Shown piece by piece: positions 26,575 to 40,748 of a DNA stretch of 64,000 nt. Source of the DNA: Dryocola sp051297175 (GTDB lineage: Bacteria; Pseudomonadota; Gammaproteobacteria; Enterobacterales; Enterobacteriaceae); the NCBI RefSeq assembly GCF_051297175.1, contig NZ_JBINNY010000001.1, forward strand, positions 124,001 to 188,000. Direction: 5' to 3'. Numbering within the stretch: position 1 is the first letter of the stretch; each line of letters opens with the position of its first letter. The notes beneath the pieces were generated by a model. That model searched no databases and was not told where the DNA came from. It saw nothing but the letters and a program-made list of their open reading frames with translations. Position numbers and translations under genes: made by a program.

Positions 26575-26704
26575 AGGCGGCTACCTGTTAATAGAAGTCA
26601 AACTACGCGGCGATTTTAGGGAATAGCCCCGCGATGTCCAGTCTCTTTGACCGTGGAAGTGCAACTGGAAGTCTGGACATCTATAACGCGATAACTGTAG
26701 CATG

Positions 26705-26946
26705 CGCTCTCCGGCCTCCTGAGAGTTAAAAGGGAACCCAGTGCAATTCTGGGGCTGACGCGCAGCGGTAAGGAAGAGTGGGATGAAAGCGAAACGCAGA
26801 CACTGCTGAAATTCAGTGGGAAGTCCTCATCCATAAAACACCTCCAAGCCCGAAGACCTGCCGGTTTACGTCGCAATTGGCATAGCTATCGCGTGCTATC
26901 GGTTATGCCTGCGGCATCCTTGTTTGAAAAGCGGATGCTTATATAA
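26705..26946 (+). promoter_or_regulatory. Cobalamin riboswitch (btuB leader)
   Basis: The leader contains the B12-riboswitch core: GCTGACGCGCAGCGGTAAGG near 26754-26773, an upstream GGGAACCCAGTGC arm, the GGGAAGTC segment and the B12-box-like AGCCCGAAGACCTGCCGG ending at 26864. Downstream, GCATCC (26914-26919) can pair with GGATGC (26933-26938), just before the btuB start. That hairpin would hide the weak ribosome site when adenosylcobalamin is bound. The layout is that of the E. coli btuB leader. Confidence 0.93.
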
Positions 26947-28821
26947 ATGATGATAAAAAAAGTTTCGCTGTTTACGGCGCTTTCCGTAACGGCGTTTTCT
27001 GGCTGGGCGCAGGACAGCAATTCTGACGATACTCTGGTGGTGACGGCGAACCGTTTCCAACAACCTGTTAATACCGTTTTGGCACCAACTGACGTGGTGA
27101 CGCGCCAGGATATCGACAAATGGCAGGCGAAAACGCTTAACGACGTGATGCGCCGTTTGCCGGGCGTGGATATCGCCCAGTACGGCGGCATGGGGCAGGG
27201 TTCTTCAATGCTCATTCGCGGTACGAATGCCAGTCACGTTCTGGTGCTGGTGGATGGCGTACCCGTTGCGCGTCCCGGCATTTCCAATACTGCCGACTTT
27301 AATCAAATCCCCCTTTCTTTGGTTCAGCGCGTTGAATTTATCCGCGGCCCGCGTTCGGCCGTTTATGGCTCCGGCGCGATTGGCGGGGTTATTAACGTCA
27401 TTACCCATTCTGACGAAGAAAAATCGCAAATCACTACGGGCGTTGGTTCAAGAGGTTTCCAGCAGTATGATGGCACGCTGCGCCAGCGCTTTGGGGATAC
27501 CGTGGCGACGGTTGCCGGATCTTATGAATCCACTAAAGGCTTCAACGTTCAGCCACATTCCACCTATAGCGGCGATAACGACCGCGACGGTTCGCGTAAA
27601 AAGACCTTCTGGGGCGGCGTGGAACATCAGTTTAACGACGAGTTCGACGGTTTCTTCCGTGGGCGTAGCTATACCAACAATATTGATTACGACCTGGGAA
27701 GCCCGCCGTACACGCCAGCCTACAGCGCCGACGAAGAGCAGCTTTATAATCAGAGCTACGATGCGGGGATGCGTTTTCACTCCGGCATTTACTCTTCGCA
27801 GCTGATTGCCAGCTACCAGAAGGTGAAGGACTACAACTACAGCAGCGAGTACGGACGCTATAACACCGGCACTACGCTCGATCGCATGACGCAGCGTAAT
27901 GTTCAATGGGGTAATAACCTCGCTGTTGGCCAGGGTTCCATCAGCGCGGGCGTCGACTGGCAACAGCAGCGCCTGACCTCGTCCGATACCGTTCTTAGCG
28001 ATACTTATAAACGCGATAACACGGGTTTGTATCTGAGCGGTCAGCAGCAGTTCGGCGATGTAACGCTTGAAGCCTCCGGGCGCGAAGACCACGACGAGCA
28101 GTTCGGCTGGCACGGCACCTGGCAGACTGCGGCCGGCTGGGAGTTTGTCGAAGGCTATCGTGCAACGGTTTCTTACGGCACGGGCTTCCTTGCGCCGTCG
28201 CTTGGGCAGCAGTTTGGCTCAACCCGCTTTGGTATTGCCTCCAACCCGAATCTGAAACCTGAAGAATCCAGACAGTGGGAAGCTGGGCTTGAAGGTCTGA
28301 CCGGCCCGCTGGACTGGCGCTTGTCAGCCTATCGCTACAAGATCGAAAATCTGATCACCTATTATTCCGACCCGGTTACGTTCGATGGTGCTTATGACAA
28401 CATCGACTCTGCGACTATCAAAGGGCTGGAGTGGACGGGGAGCGTTGATACCGGCATCTTTACGCATAAAGTTACGCTGCAATACATCGATCCGCGTAAT
28501 GACCAGAATGACGAAGTGCTGGCTCGGCGCGCGAAACGCCAGGCGAAATACCAGCTCGACTGGACAATGTTCAACGTTGATATGGATGTGGCGTGGCAGT
28601 ATTACGGCAAGCGCTACGACAACAACACTTCTGCTTATAACAACACTCAGCAAATTTTGCCGAGTTACAGCACGGTTGACGTTGCAGCATCATATCCAGT
28701 CACCTCTCACCTGACCGTTCGTGGTAGAATCGCCAACCTGTTTGATAAAGATTATGAGACGGTTTATGGCTATCAAACCCCAGGACGGGAATACTACCTC
28801 TCTGGCAGCTATACCTTCTGA
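26947..28821 (+). CDS. btuB: TonB-dependent vitamin B12 outer membrane receptor
   Basis: Outer membrane beta-barrel of 624 residues (614 in E. coli) that imports cobalamin with energy from TonB. A signal peptide ends at GWA/QD. The TonB box DTLVVTA follows at once, then the plug domain (FIRGPRSAVYGSGAIGGVINV). The C-terminus ends in phenylalanine (YLSGSYTF), the barrel-assembly signal. Extracellular loops differ clearly from E. coli, as expected for a phage and colicin target. Two adjacent ATG codons are possible starts (26947, 26950). The 3' end overlaps murI by 56 bases. Confidence 0.95.
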   Translation: MMIKKVSLFTALSVTAFSGWAQDSNSDDTLVVTANRFQQPVNTVLAPTDVVTRQDIDKWQAKTLNDVMRRLPGVDIAQYGGMGQGSSMLIRGTNASHVLVLVDGVPVARPGISNTADFNQIPLSLVQRVEFIRGPRSAVYGSGAIGGVINVITHSDEEKSQITTGVGSRGFQQYDGTLRQRFGDTVATVAGSYESTKGFNVQPHSTYSGDNDRDGSRKKTFWGGVEHQFNDEFDGFFRGRSYTNNIDYDLGSPPYTPAYSADEEQLYNQSYDAGMRFHSGIYSSQLIASYQKVKDYNYSSEYGRYNTGTTLDRMTQRNVQWGNNLAVGQGSISAGVDWQQQRLTSSDTVLSDTYKRDNTGLYLSGQQQFGDVTLEASGREDHDEQFGWHGTWQTAAGWEFVEGYRATVSYGTGFLAPSLGQQFGSTRFGIASNPNLKPEESRQWEAGLEGLTGPLDWRLSAYRYKIENLITYYSDPVTFDGAYDNIDSATIKGLEWTGSVDTGIFTHKVTLQYIDPRNDQNDEVLARRAKRQAKYQLDWTMFNVDMDVAWQYYGKRYDNNTSAYNNTQQILPSYSTVDVAASYPVTSHLTVRGRIANLFDKDYETVYGYQTPGREYYLSGSYTF

Positions 28822-29647
28822 TGCACGCCCTACGGTACTGGTGTTCGATTCCGGTGTCGGGGGCCTTTCAGTCTATAATGAGGTTCGGCAGCTTTTGCCG
28901 GACCTGCATTACATCTATGCCTTCGATAACGTAGCTTTCCCCTACGGCGAAAAGAGCGAAGAGTTTATCGTTGAGCGCGTGGTCGATATTGTTACCGCCG
29001 TTCAGGAACGTTATCCCCTCGCACTTGCCATTATTGCGTGTAACACCGCAAGCACGGTTTCCCTTCCTGCTTTACGCGAAAAGTTCGTCTTCCCTGTCGT
29101 TGGCGTCGTGCCCGCCATTAAACCTGCTGCCCGTATGACGGCAAATGGAATTGTTGGCCTGCTCGCAACGCGCGGTACGGTACGTCGTCCTTATACTCAC
29201 GAACTCGTGGCGCGCTTTGCTACGGAATGCAAAATCGAAATGCTGGGGTCAGCCGAGCTGGTGGAGCTGGCTGAGGCGAAGCTGCATGGCGAACCTGTCC
29301 CCCTCGACGAGCTGCGTAAGATCCTGCGCCCTTGGCTGCGTATGAAAGAGCCGCCGGACACGGTCGTGCTGGGCTGTACTCACTTCCCTCTATTACAGGA
29401 AGAGCTTCTGCAGGTCCTTCCTGAAGGCACGCGCCTTATCGATTCCGGGGCGGCGATTGCTCGGCGGACAGCATGGCTTTTAGAACATGAAGCGCCAGAG
29501 GCGTTTTCTGCGGATGAGAATATTGCGTACTGCATGGCTTTTACCCCAGAAACCGCACAGTTAATGCCGGTTCTAGAGCGTTATGGCTTCTCAAAGCTCG
29601 AAAAACTGCCTGTTTGCAGTGGTTTTGCACAAAAAAGCGACGCTTGA
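28766..29647 (+). CDS. murI: Glutamate racemase
   Basis: Makes D-glutamate for peptidoglycan precursors in the cytoplasm. It has 293 residues (285 in E. coli), starting at MAIKPQDG inside the end of btuB. The two catalytic cysteines are Cys92 (IACNTAS) and Cys204 (LGCTHFP); substrate motifs VFDSGVGGLSV and FPYGEKS are intact. The C-terminus is longer than in E. coli (SGFAQKSDA). The overlap with btuB suggests coupled translation, plus whatever promoter lies within btuB. The rRNA promoter P1 begins 22 bases after the stop codon. Confidence 0.95.
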   Translation: MAIKPQDGNTTSLAAIPSDARPTVLVFDSGVGGLSVYNEVRQLLPDLHYIYAFDNVAFPYGEKSEEFIVERVVDIVTAVQERYPLALAIIACNTASTVSLPALREKFVFPVVGVVPAIKPAARMTANGIVGLLATRGTVRRPYTHELVARFATECKIEMLGSAELVELAEAKLHGEPVPLDELRKILRPWLRMKEPPDTVVLGCTHFPLLQEELLQVLPEGTRLIDSGAAIARRTAWLLEHEAPEAFSADENIAYCMAFTPETAQLMPVLERYGFSKLEKLPVCSGFAQKSDA

Positions 29648-29668
29648 AAAGAAATTGCAAATTAGGGG

Positions 29669-29703
29669 TTGTCAGCCTCCGAAAAATCCCTATACTGCGC
29701 CTC
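29669..29703 (+). promoter_or_regulatory. rRNA promoter P1
   Basis: TTGTCA at 29669-29674 and TATACT at 29691-29696, 16 bases apart, with a G/C-rich discriminator (GCGCCTC) that fits stringent control. A/T-rich sequence just upstream (GAAATTGCAAATTAG) can serve as an UP element. Layout and sequence match E. coli rrnB P1. Confidence 0.88.
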
Positions 29704-29766
29704 CACTGACACGGCACAACGGCTTACAAACCGGCCCGTCAGTCAGACGAAAGCGAAAATAAACGC

Positions 29767-29801
29767 TTGACTCTGAAAGAGGAAAGCGTAATATACGCCA
29801 C
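29767..29801 (+). promoter_or_regulatory. rRNA promoter P2
   Basis: TTGACT at 29767-29772 and TAATAT at 29789-29794, 16 bases apart, about 98 bases after P1, as in E. coli rRNA operons. Confidence 0.85.
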
Positions 29802-29833
29802 CTCGAGTTACCCGGCGAAAGCGGCTAACTCAC

Positions 29834-29845
29834 TGCTCTTTAACA
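29834..29845 (+). promoter_or_regulatory. rRNA leader boxA antitermination site
   Basis: TGCTCTTTAACA is the boxA sequence recognised by NusB/NusE. It lies after P2, upstream of 16S rRNA. The rest of the leader to 30013 holds the 5' arm for RNase III processing of pre-16S (matching the sequence after 31555, for example ACAATCTGTGTG against CACACAGATTGT). Confidence 0.85.
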
Positions 29846-30013
29846 ATTTATCAGACAATCTGTGTGGGCACTCGCAGAATTGATATCTCAGTACCTTCGG
29901 GTACAAAAAAATATCAAGTCTTGAAGAGTGACCAAGCAGTAATTCATTTAGTTGAATTATTACGAAAGTTAATTTTTGAGCACCGCTTCACGAGTTGAAG
30001 CAAATCAAGCTTT

Positions 30014-31555
<1,542 letters not shown>

Positions 31556-31640
31556 CCTAATAGATACAACCCGCGTAGTGCTCACACAGATTGTCTGATA
31601 GATGTAAAGAAGCAAGGCGTCTTGCGATTGAGACTTCAGT

Positions 31641-31716
31641 GTCCCCTTCGTCTAGAGGCCCAGGACACCGCCCTTTCACGGCGGTAACAGGGGTTCGAAT
31701 CCCCTAGGGGACGCCA
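31641..31716 (+). tRNA. tRNA-Glu (anticodon TTC)
   Basis: 76 nt with encoded CCA, in the 16S-23S spacer. The anticodon stem CCGCC/GGCGG holds the loop CTTTCAC, giving TTC at 31675-31677. Acceptor arms GTCCCCT and AGGGGAC pair. E. coli rrnB and rrnC both carry tRNA-Glu in this spacer. Confidence 0.98.
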
Positions 31717-31937
31717 CTTGCTGGTTTGTGAGTGAAAGTCGCCGACCTCAATATCTCAAAACTGACTCTGTGGAGTTATGTTTGAGATATTTGCTCTTTA
31801 AAAATCCGGAACAAGCTGAAAATTGAAACGACATGTCGTCTCATTCCTCCGTAATAAGGAATGGGAATACGATATGTTCGAGTCTCTCAAATTTTCACAA
31901 CGTCGATTGTGTCTTACGAGACACCTTCGGGTTGTGA

Positions 31938-34845
<2,908 letters not shown>

Positions 34846-34948
34846 ACAACACCGAAGGTGTTTTGGTGAGAGAGACGATATAATTTTCAGCTGGTCCGAG
34901 ATTAAATCAATGGTTACGTGGATAACGTAACGGTTGATAGACAGAATA

Positions 34949-35068
34949 TGCCTGGCGGCACTAGCGCGGTGGTCCCACCTGACCCCATGCCGAACTCAGA
35001 AGTGAAACGCCGTAGCGCCGATGGTAGTGTGGGGTCTCCCCATGCGAGAGTAGGGAACTGCCAGGCTC
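34949..35068 (+). rRNA. rrf: 5S ribosomal RNA
   Basis: 120 nt, from TGCCTGGCGGCACTAGCGCG to the pairing TGCCAGGC end. The interior CCGAACTCAGAAGTGAAACG is the standard enterobacterial 5S sequence. Confidence 0.97.
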
Positions 35069-35119
35069 TAAATTCAGAAGTAAAACCGGAGTAAAATCTG
35101 GTGCTGTAAGAAATTCGGT

Positions 35120-35196
35120 GGAGCGGTAGTTCAGTCGGTTAGAATACCTGCCTGTCACGCAGGGGGTCGCGGGTTCGAGTCCCGTCCGTTCCGCCA
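35120..35196 (+). tRNA. tRNA-Asp (anticodon GTC)
   Basis: 77 nt with CCA. Anticodon stem CCTGC/GCAGG encloses CTGTCAC, giving GTC at 35154-35156. It lies after 5S rRNA, as at the end of E. coli rrnC. A short hairpin (AAGCCTGC/GCGGGCTT, 35212-35233) separates it from tRNA-Trp. Confidence 0.98.
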
Positions 35197-35251
35197 CTTA
35201 TTAGAAAGATTAAGCCTGCTATATTAGCGGGCTTAATAATAAGCGTTCTTT

Positions 35252-35327
35252 AGGGGCGTAGCTCAGTTGGTAGAGCACCGGTCTCCAAAACCGGGTGTCG
35301 CGAGTTCGAGTCTCTCCGCCCCTGCCA
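35252..35327 (+). tRNA. tRNA-Trp (anticodon CCA)
   Basis: 76 nt with encoded CCA end. Anticodon stem CCGGT/ACCGG encloses CTCCAAA, giving CCA at 35285-35287. It is the last gene of the rrn transcript, as in E. coli rrnC (trpT). Confidence 0.98.
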
Positions 35328-35334
35328 TATAATG

Positions 35335-35365
35335 ATCCTTTGCTTCGGCAAAGGATTTTTTTTTG
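35335..35365 (+). terminator. Terminator of the rRNA operon
   Basis: ATCCTTTGC and GCAAAGGAT form a perfect 9-bp stem around a TTCG tetraloop and are followed by nine T. Confidence 0.93.
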
Positions 35366-35407
35366 CCTAAAATTCCTCGAAAGCCCATCTAATACTATGG
35401 AAGCGCA

Positions 35408-36232
35408 TTACTGCGCTATCAGCTGTATCTTCAATAAGTCTTTGATCGTGCTATTTTTATCGCTGTTCTGAAGCCAAATTGCATACAGTGGACGAGCAAG
35501 CATTTTAGTTTCCGCAAGTTGCCAAATTCCTTCCTGTTTCTTCGCCCATTCAACCGGCAAAAATGCATATCCATTGAGCTCTTTGAGCAGGTTATGAGCA
35601 ATCTGAGCCGAGCTTGTTGTCAGAATAGGTATGTCATCGTTGCTGATTAGACCGGCTTCATGCTGTTGGAAGTCAGGCCCCCATTCCAAGCGTAAATAAG
35701 TTAGGTCGTCTTTAGTTTTTTGCTGTGTCGAAGCAAAGAGAGCCAGGTTGAAATGGCCAAGGAGCTGGTTTGAAAATTCGTCCATCTTAGGGGCTTCAGT
35801 GGTGATTAATAAATCTAGCTGGCGCTCGTGCAGCTGTTTTACCAGCGACTGACGTTGTGCAATACGTGCTTCAAACTGCATGCCGCTATGCTGCTGATAA
35901 AGCGTGATAAGCCAATCTGAAAGCATGCACTCCCATAGAGAAGCGCTTGCTCCGATGGTGAGCTGGTTATGCTGAGAGGTTTGTGAAACGTCTTTCTTGG
36001 CAGCAAGCCAAATGCTCATAAGATTTTCAGCATAGGGAAGGAGGCGTTCCCCTGCCGTGGTGAGGCGTATGTTATTGCGGTGCCTCGTAAAAAGATTTAC
36101 ACCGAGTTGATTCTCAAGCTGGCGAATACGAAAACTGACGGCAGACTGAGTCAAATAAAGCGCCTCAGCCGCCCGACCAAAATGGCGGGTCCTGCTTACT
36201 TCTAAAAAGGTTTTCAGTAATTCGGTATCCAC
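35408..36232 (-). CDS. hdfR: LysR-type regulator HdfR
   Basis: Regulator of 274 residues (279 in E. coli) known to repress the flagellar master operon flhDC and to affect acid resistance and glutamate genes. The N-terminal helix-turn-helix FGRAAEALYLTQSAVSFRI is standard LysR. The effector domain matches E. coli HdfR up to a diverged last third. It is divergent from maoP, as in E. coli. Confidence 0.93.
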   Translation of the reverse strand: MDTELLKTFLEVSRTRHFGRAAEALYLTQSAVSFRIRQLENQLGVNLFTRHRNNIRLTTAGERLLPYAENLMSIWLAAKKDVSQTSQHNQLTIGASASLWECMLSDWLITLYQQHSGMQFEARIAQRQSLVKQLHERQLDLLITTEAPKMDEFSNQLLGHFNLALFASTQQKTKDDLTYLRLEWGPDFQQHEAGLISNDDIPILTTSSAQIAHNLLKELNGYAFLPVEWAKKQEGIWQLAETKMLARPLYAIWLQNSDKNSTIKDLLKIQLIAQ

Positions 36233-36278
36233 AACGCGCTCCCAAAAAAAATTTGTCGTTATGATTTAAATGTTTTGT

Positions 36279-36306
36279 TTGACGCTCTGTCAAGCGTAAC
36301 TAATAC
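36279..36306 (+). promoter_or_regulatory. Probable maoP promoter overlapping a TTGAC-N5-GTCAA palindrome
   Basis: TTGACG (36279-36284) and TAATAC (36301-36306) are 16 bases apart, 46 bases before maoP. The -35 element is one arm of the inverted repeat TTGAC-GCTCT-GTCAA (36279-36293). This could be a regulator site (HdfR or other). E. coli has a short cis site, maoS, near maoP; I cannot confirm from memory that this palindrome is its counterpart. Confidence 0.55.
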
Positions 36307-36351
36307 TCCGCGCCATAAATAGCTCGGCCAAGAGAATTAGGAGCGTGTAGG

Positions 36352-36690
36352 ATGGCGGAAAGCTTTACGACGACTAATCGGTTTTTCGACAATAAACATT
36401 ATCCGCGCGGGTTCGCTCGCCATGGTGATTTCACCATCAAAGAGGCACAGTTACTGGAGCGTCATGGTTATGCGTTCAATGAACTGGATCTCGGCAAGCG
36501 TGAGCCTGGTACTGAAGAAGAAGTGCTGTTTGTAGCAGTATGCCGTGGTGAGCGTGAGCCAGTCACTGAAGCCGAACGTGTATGGAGTAAGTACATGACG
36601 CGCATCAAGCGTCCGAAACGCTTCCATACCCTCTCCGGTGGCAAACCGCAGATGGATACGGTGGAAGATTTTACCGACAGCGATGATTAA
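36352..36690 (+). CDS. maoP: Macrodomain Ori organisation protein MaoP
   Basis: Small protein of 112 residues, same length as E. coli MaoP (YifE), nearly identical until the variable acidic end (DFTDSDD). In E. coli it acts with the nearby maoS site to constrain mobility of the chromosomal Ori macrodomain. No catalytic motif is visible. It lies between divergent hdfR and convergent comM and ends at a bidirectional terminator. Confidence 0.93.
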   Translation: MAESFTTTNRFFDNKHYPRGFARHGDFTIKEAQLLERHGYAFNELDLGKREPGTEEEVLFVAVCRGEREPVTEAERVWSKYMTRIKRPKRFHTLSGGKPQMDTVEDFTDSDD

Positions 36691-36720
36691 AAAATTTGGG
36701 GCGAAAGCCCCATTTTTTTA
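36690..36720. terminator. Bidirectional terminator between maoP and comM
   Basis: TGGGGC and GCCCCA pair around a GAAA tetraloop (36697-36712). A run of A precedes and a run of T follows, serving both convergent genes. Confidence 0.9.
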
Positions 36721-38238
36721 TCCTGCAAGCTGCTGTAAATGTATCAGTAAACGATCTATTGCGCGGTAGCTAAGCGCTTCCAGAAGATGTTCCCGCCGGA
36801 TTTTATCCTCCTGATGAATATCAGCGATTGTCCTGGCCACTTTGAGCAGCCGTTGCCAAGCTCGTATTGAGAGGCCAAGCTTTACTAACGTTTCTTCAAG
36901 CCATATCGCATCAGCTTGTTCAATCGCGCAATGTTCGCGGATCTCATGATTATCGAGTCGAGCATTAAGCTTTTGCTGGCGCTTGTACTGCCGTAGCTGG
37001 GTTTGAATGACCCTCTCTCTAACTACCGTACTGCTTTCACTATTAAGGCTGGGATTGCTGAGCATTCCAGAAGGAGGAAGGGGGATCTCAACGGACAGAT
37101 CAAAGCGGTCCAGGAAAGGGCCAGAAAGCCGGCTTAAATAACGAAGCGATTGTTCTGGGCTGCAGCGGTTGTGTTTACCTTGATAATGCCCTGTCGGGCT
37201 GGGATTCATCGCTGCCAGTAATTGAAACTGCGCGGGATAACTAATTTTGGCGCGGGTCCGTGAAATATGAATCTCTCCTGATTCGATAGGCTCACGCAAA
37301 GCGTCCAAAACACGACGTTCAAATTCCGGAAGTTCATCAAGAAACAGCACGCCATTATGTGCGAGGGAGATTTCCCCCGGGCGAGGAATGGCGCCTCCGC
37401 CCACCATCGCCGTCAGTGATGCGCTGTGATGAGGTGCCCTGAATGGACGCTGGCGCCATTTTTTCTGCAGATCGTGGGGATTGATGAGGCTGAGAATTGC
37501 TGCGCTGTCGAGAGCTTCAGCATCGCTTAAAGGCGCTAAGAGCGTGGTTAACCGACTCGCTAACATCGTTTTACCCGTTCCCGGCGGCCCGATAAGCAAA
37601 AGATTGTGTCCTCCTGCTGCGGTTATCTCCAGCGCCCGCTTCCCCTGTGGCTGACCAAATATCTCATTCAGGTCTTGTCCATTTTCTGCATGCGATTCTT
37701 GTTGCCGGACAGGAGGGCAAAGCTCACCTTTGCCCTCAAGAAACGCGCATACCTGGGTAAGATGATTGGCGATAAGGCAGCCCGACTGTTTAATTAATCC
37801 TACCTCGCTGGCATTTTCCTCCGCGACAACGATCCCCCGGCCTGCTTTTAATGCTTCCATCGCTGAGGAGATAGCGCCTGGGACGCCGCGTAATGCTCCT
37901 GTAAGGGCTAGTTCACCAACAAACTCGTAATGGTCCAGCGTATCCCTTGAAAGTTGCTCAGAGGCGGCGAGCAGAGCTAATGCTATAGGTAAATCGTATC
38001 TTCCTCCTTCCTTAGGAAGATCCGCGGGCGCGAGGTTGATAGTGATCTTTCGGGCAGGAAAGGTATAGCCGCTATTTATGATGGCGCTACGGACTCGATC
38101 TCTTGCCTCCCTGACGGTTGTTTCCGGCAACCCGACCAGCGTTAGCCCCGGCAATCCCTGGCTAATATGCACCTCAACGGTGACAAGAGGGGCGGCGATC
38201 CCTAACGCTGCTCTAGTATTAATAACGGCCAGTGACAT
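36718..38238 (-). CDS. comM: Mg-chelatase-like AAA+ ATPase ComM (YifB)
   Basis: Protein of 506 residues, the E. coli YifB length. In Vibrio its homologue ComM is a hexameric helicase that promotes branch migration when transformed DNA is integrated. The N-terminal part has a Lon-substrate-like fold (LAPADLPKEGGRYDLPIAL). The Walker A motif is IGPPGTGKTMLASRL and Walker B is LFLDELPEF. AAGGAGG lies just before the ATG. Its role in species not known to be naturally competent is unclear. Confidence 0.94.
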   Translation of the reverse strand: MSLAVINTRAALGIAAPLVTVEVHISQGLPGLTLVGLPETTVREARDRVRSAIINSGYTFPARKITINLAPADLPKEGGRYDLPIALALLAASEQLSRDTLDHYEFVGELALTGALRGVPGAISSAMEALKAGRGIVVAEENASEVGLIKQSGCLIANHLTQVCAFLEGKGELCPPVRQQESHAENGQDLNEIFGQPQGKRALEITAAGGHNLLLIGPPGTGKTMLASRLTTLLAPLSDAEALDSAAILSLINPHDLQKKWRQRPFRAPHHSASLTAMVGGGAIPRPGEISLAHNGVLFLDELPEFERRVLDALREPIESGEIHISRTRAKISYPAQFQLLAAMNPSPTGHYQGKHNRCSPEQSLRYLSRLSGPFLDRFDLSVEIPLPPSGMLSNPSLNSESSTVVRERVIQTQLRQYKRQQKLNARLDNHEIREHCAIEQADAIWLEETLVKLGLSIRAWQRLLKVARTIADIHQEDKIRREHLLEALSYRAIDRLLIHLQQLAG

Positions 38239-38518
38239 ATTCCCTCCTTAGATGTCGAGCAAGCCTGGCAGCTAACCAAACCGCCATGAAGCAGGAAAAG
38301 GTGAATAGTCGAGGCCTCTTCCAGCCTTTCAACATTTTTTTCAGCGTTGCGCTAATTTTTGGAAGGAATATTCCGAAGTATAAATTTTACCTGTCACGTA
38401 CAAGATTCATGGAAAATCATCGAGCGATGAATTTTTTTCACCATTCTCTTATTCACTGAAAATAAATGCTTTTTACTTTTTTCACTTTTAAATATCTCAT
38501 CGCGGTCATAAAAAAATC
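38239..38518. other. A/T-rich upstream region of the ilv operon, no gene seen
   Basis: The 351-base gap between comM and ilvL is strongly A/T-rich in its second half, with many T and A runs between 38330 and 38518. In E. coli the matching region holds IHF sites that activate the ilvG promoter. I could not place an IHF site with confidence and see no coding potential. Confidence 0.5.
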
Positions 38519-38546
38519 TTGTGCCTTTCCCGATCTCTGTGATAAC
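38519..38546 (+). promoter_or_regulatory. Probable ilvLGMEDA promoter
   Basis: TTGTGC (38519-38524) and GATAAC (38541-38546) are 16 bases apart. Transcription from about 38553 would give a leader of about 185 nt to the end of the attenuator, matching the ~184-nt leader RNA known in E. coli. Confidence 0.6.
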
Positions 38547-38589
38547 TCTGTAGGCATTACTTCGAACTAGACGTTAGAACATACAGAAA

Positions 38590-38688
38590 ATGACAGCCCT
38601 TCTACGAGTGATTAGCCTGGTCGTGATTAGCGTGGTGGTGATTATTATCCCACCGTGCGGGGCTGCACTTGGAGAAAGAAAGGCTTAA
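38590..38688 (+). CDS. ilvL: ilv operon leader peptide
   Basis: Leader peptide of 32 residues, MTALLRVISLVVISVVV then IIIPPCGAALGERKA. It holds 14 Ile, Val and Leu codons among its first 20. Stalling of ribosomes at these codons when a branched-chain aminoacyl-tRNA is scarce prevents the downstream terminator from forming. It differs from the E. coli peptide only near the end (GERKA for GRGKA). Confidence 0.96.
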   Translation: MTALLRVISLVVISVVVIIIPPCGAALGERKA

Positions 38689-38711
38689 AAATCAAGCCTG
38701 AATCGAAAAGA

Positions 38712-38742
38712 ACCCCCGCACCGAAAGGTCCGGGGGTTTTTT
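38712..38742 (+). terminator. ilv attenuator (transcription terminator)
   Basis: ACCCCCG and CGGGGGT pair, with an inner ACC/GGT stem and GAAA loop, followed by six T. It lies 24 bases after ilvL and ends the leader unless ribosome stalling lets an antiterminator form. Confidence 0.93.
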
Positions 38743-38828
38743 GTTGGGCAGAGAACAGCAAATGAGAAACGGCTCAAGCATTGCAGAATAAAATGCTGTT
38801 TCTTCAGTAATGAGACGGGGAACTAACT

Positions 38829-40471
<1,643 letters not shown>

Positions 40472-40475
<4 letters not shown>

Positions 40476-40729
40476 TGCAACATCAACTCGCCGTGCAGGC
40501 TCGCTTTCGCCCGGAAACCCTGGAGCGCGTGTTACGCGTGGTGCGTCACCGCGGTTTCCAGATCTGCTCAATGAACATGGCAGCGGTAGGCAATACCGAC
40601 AATATTAATATTGAATTGACCGTTGCCAGCCTGCGTCCGGTGGAATTACTGTTTAGTCAATTAAGCAAACTGGTTGACGTTGGCCGCGTCGAAATCCAGC
40701 AACAAACATCACAACAAATCCGCGCCTGA
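40472..40729 (+). CDS. ilvM: Acetolactate synthase II small (regulatory) subunit
   Basis: Subunit of 85 residues (87 in E. coli) with one ACT-like domain that stabilises and activates IlvG. Conserved core: RFRPETLERVLRVVRHRGF and NINIELTVASLRPVELLFSQL. The ATGA overlap with ilvG points to coupled translation in a fixed ratio. This isozyme is the valine-resistant one. Confidence 0.96.
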
Positions 40730-40748
40730 GCGTAAAAGGAAGAGAACA

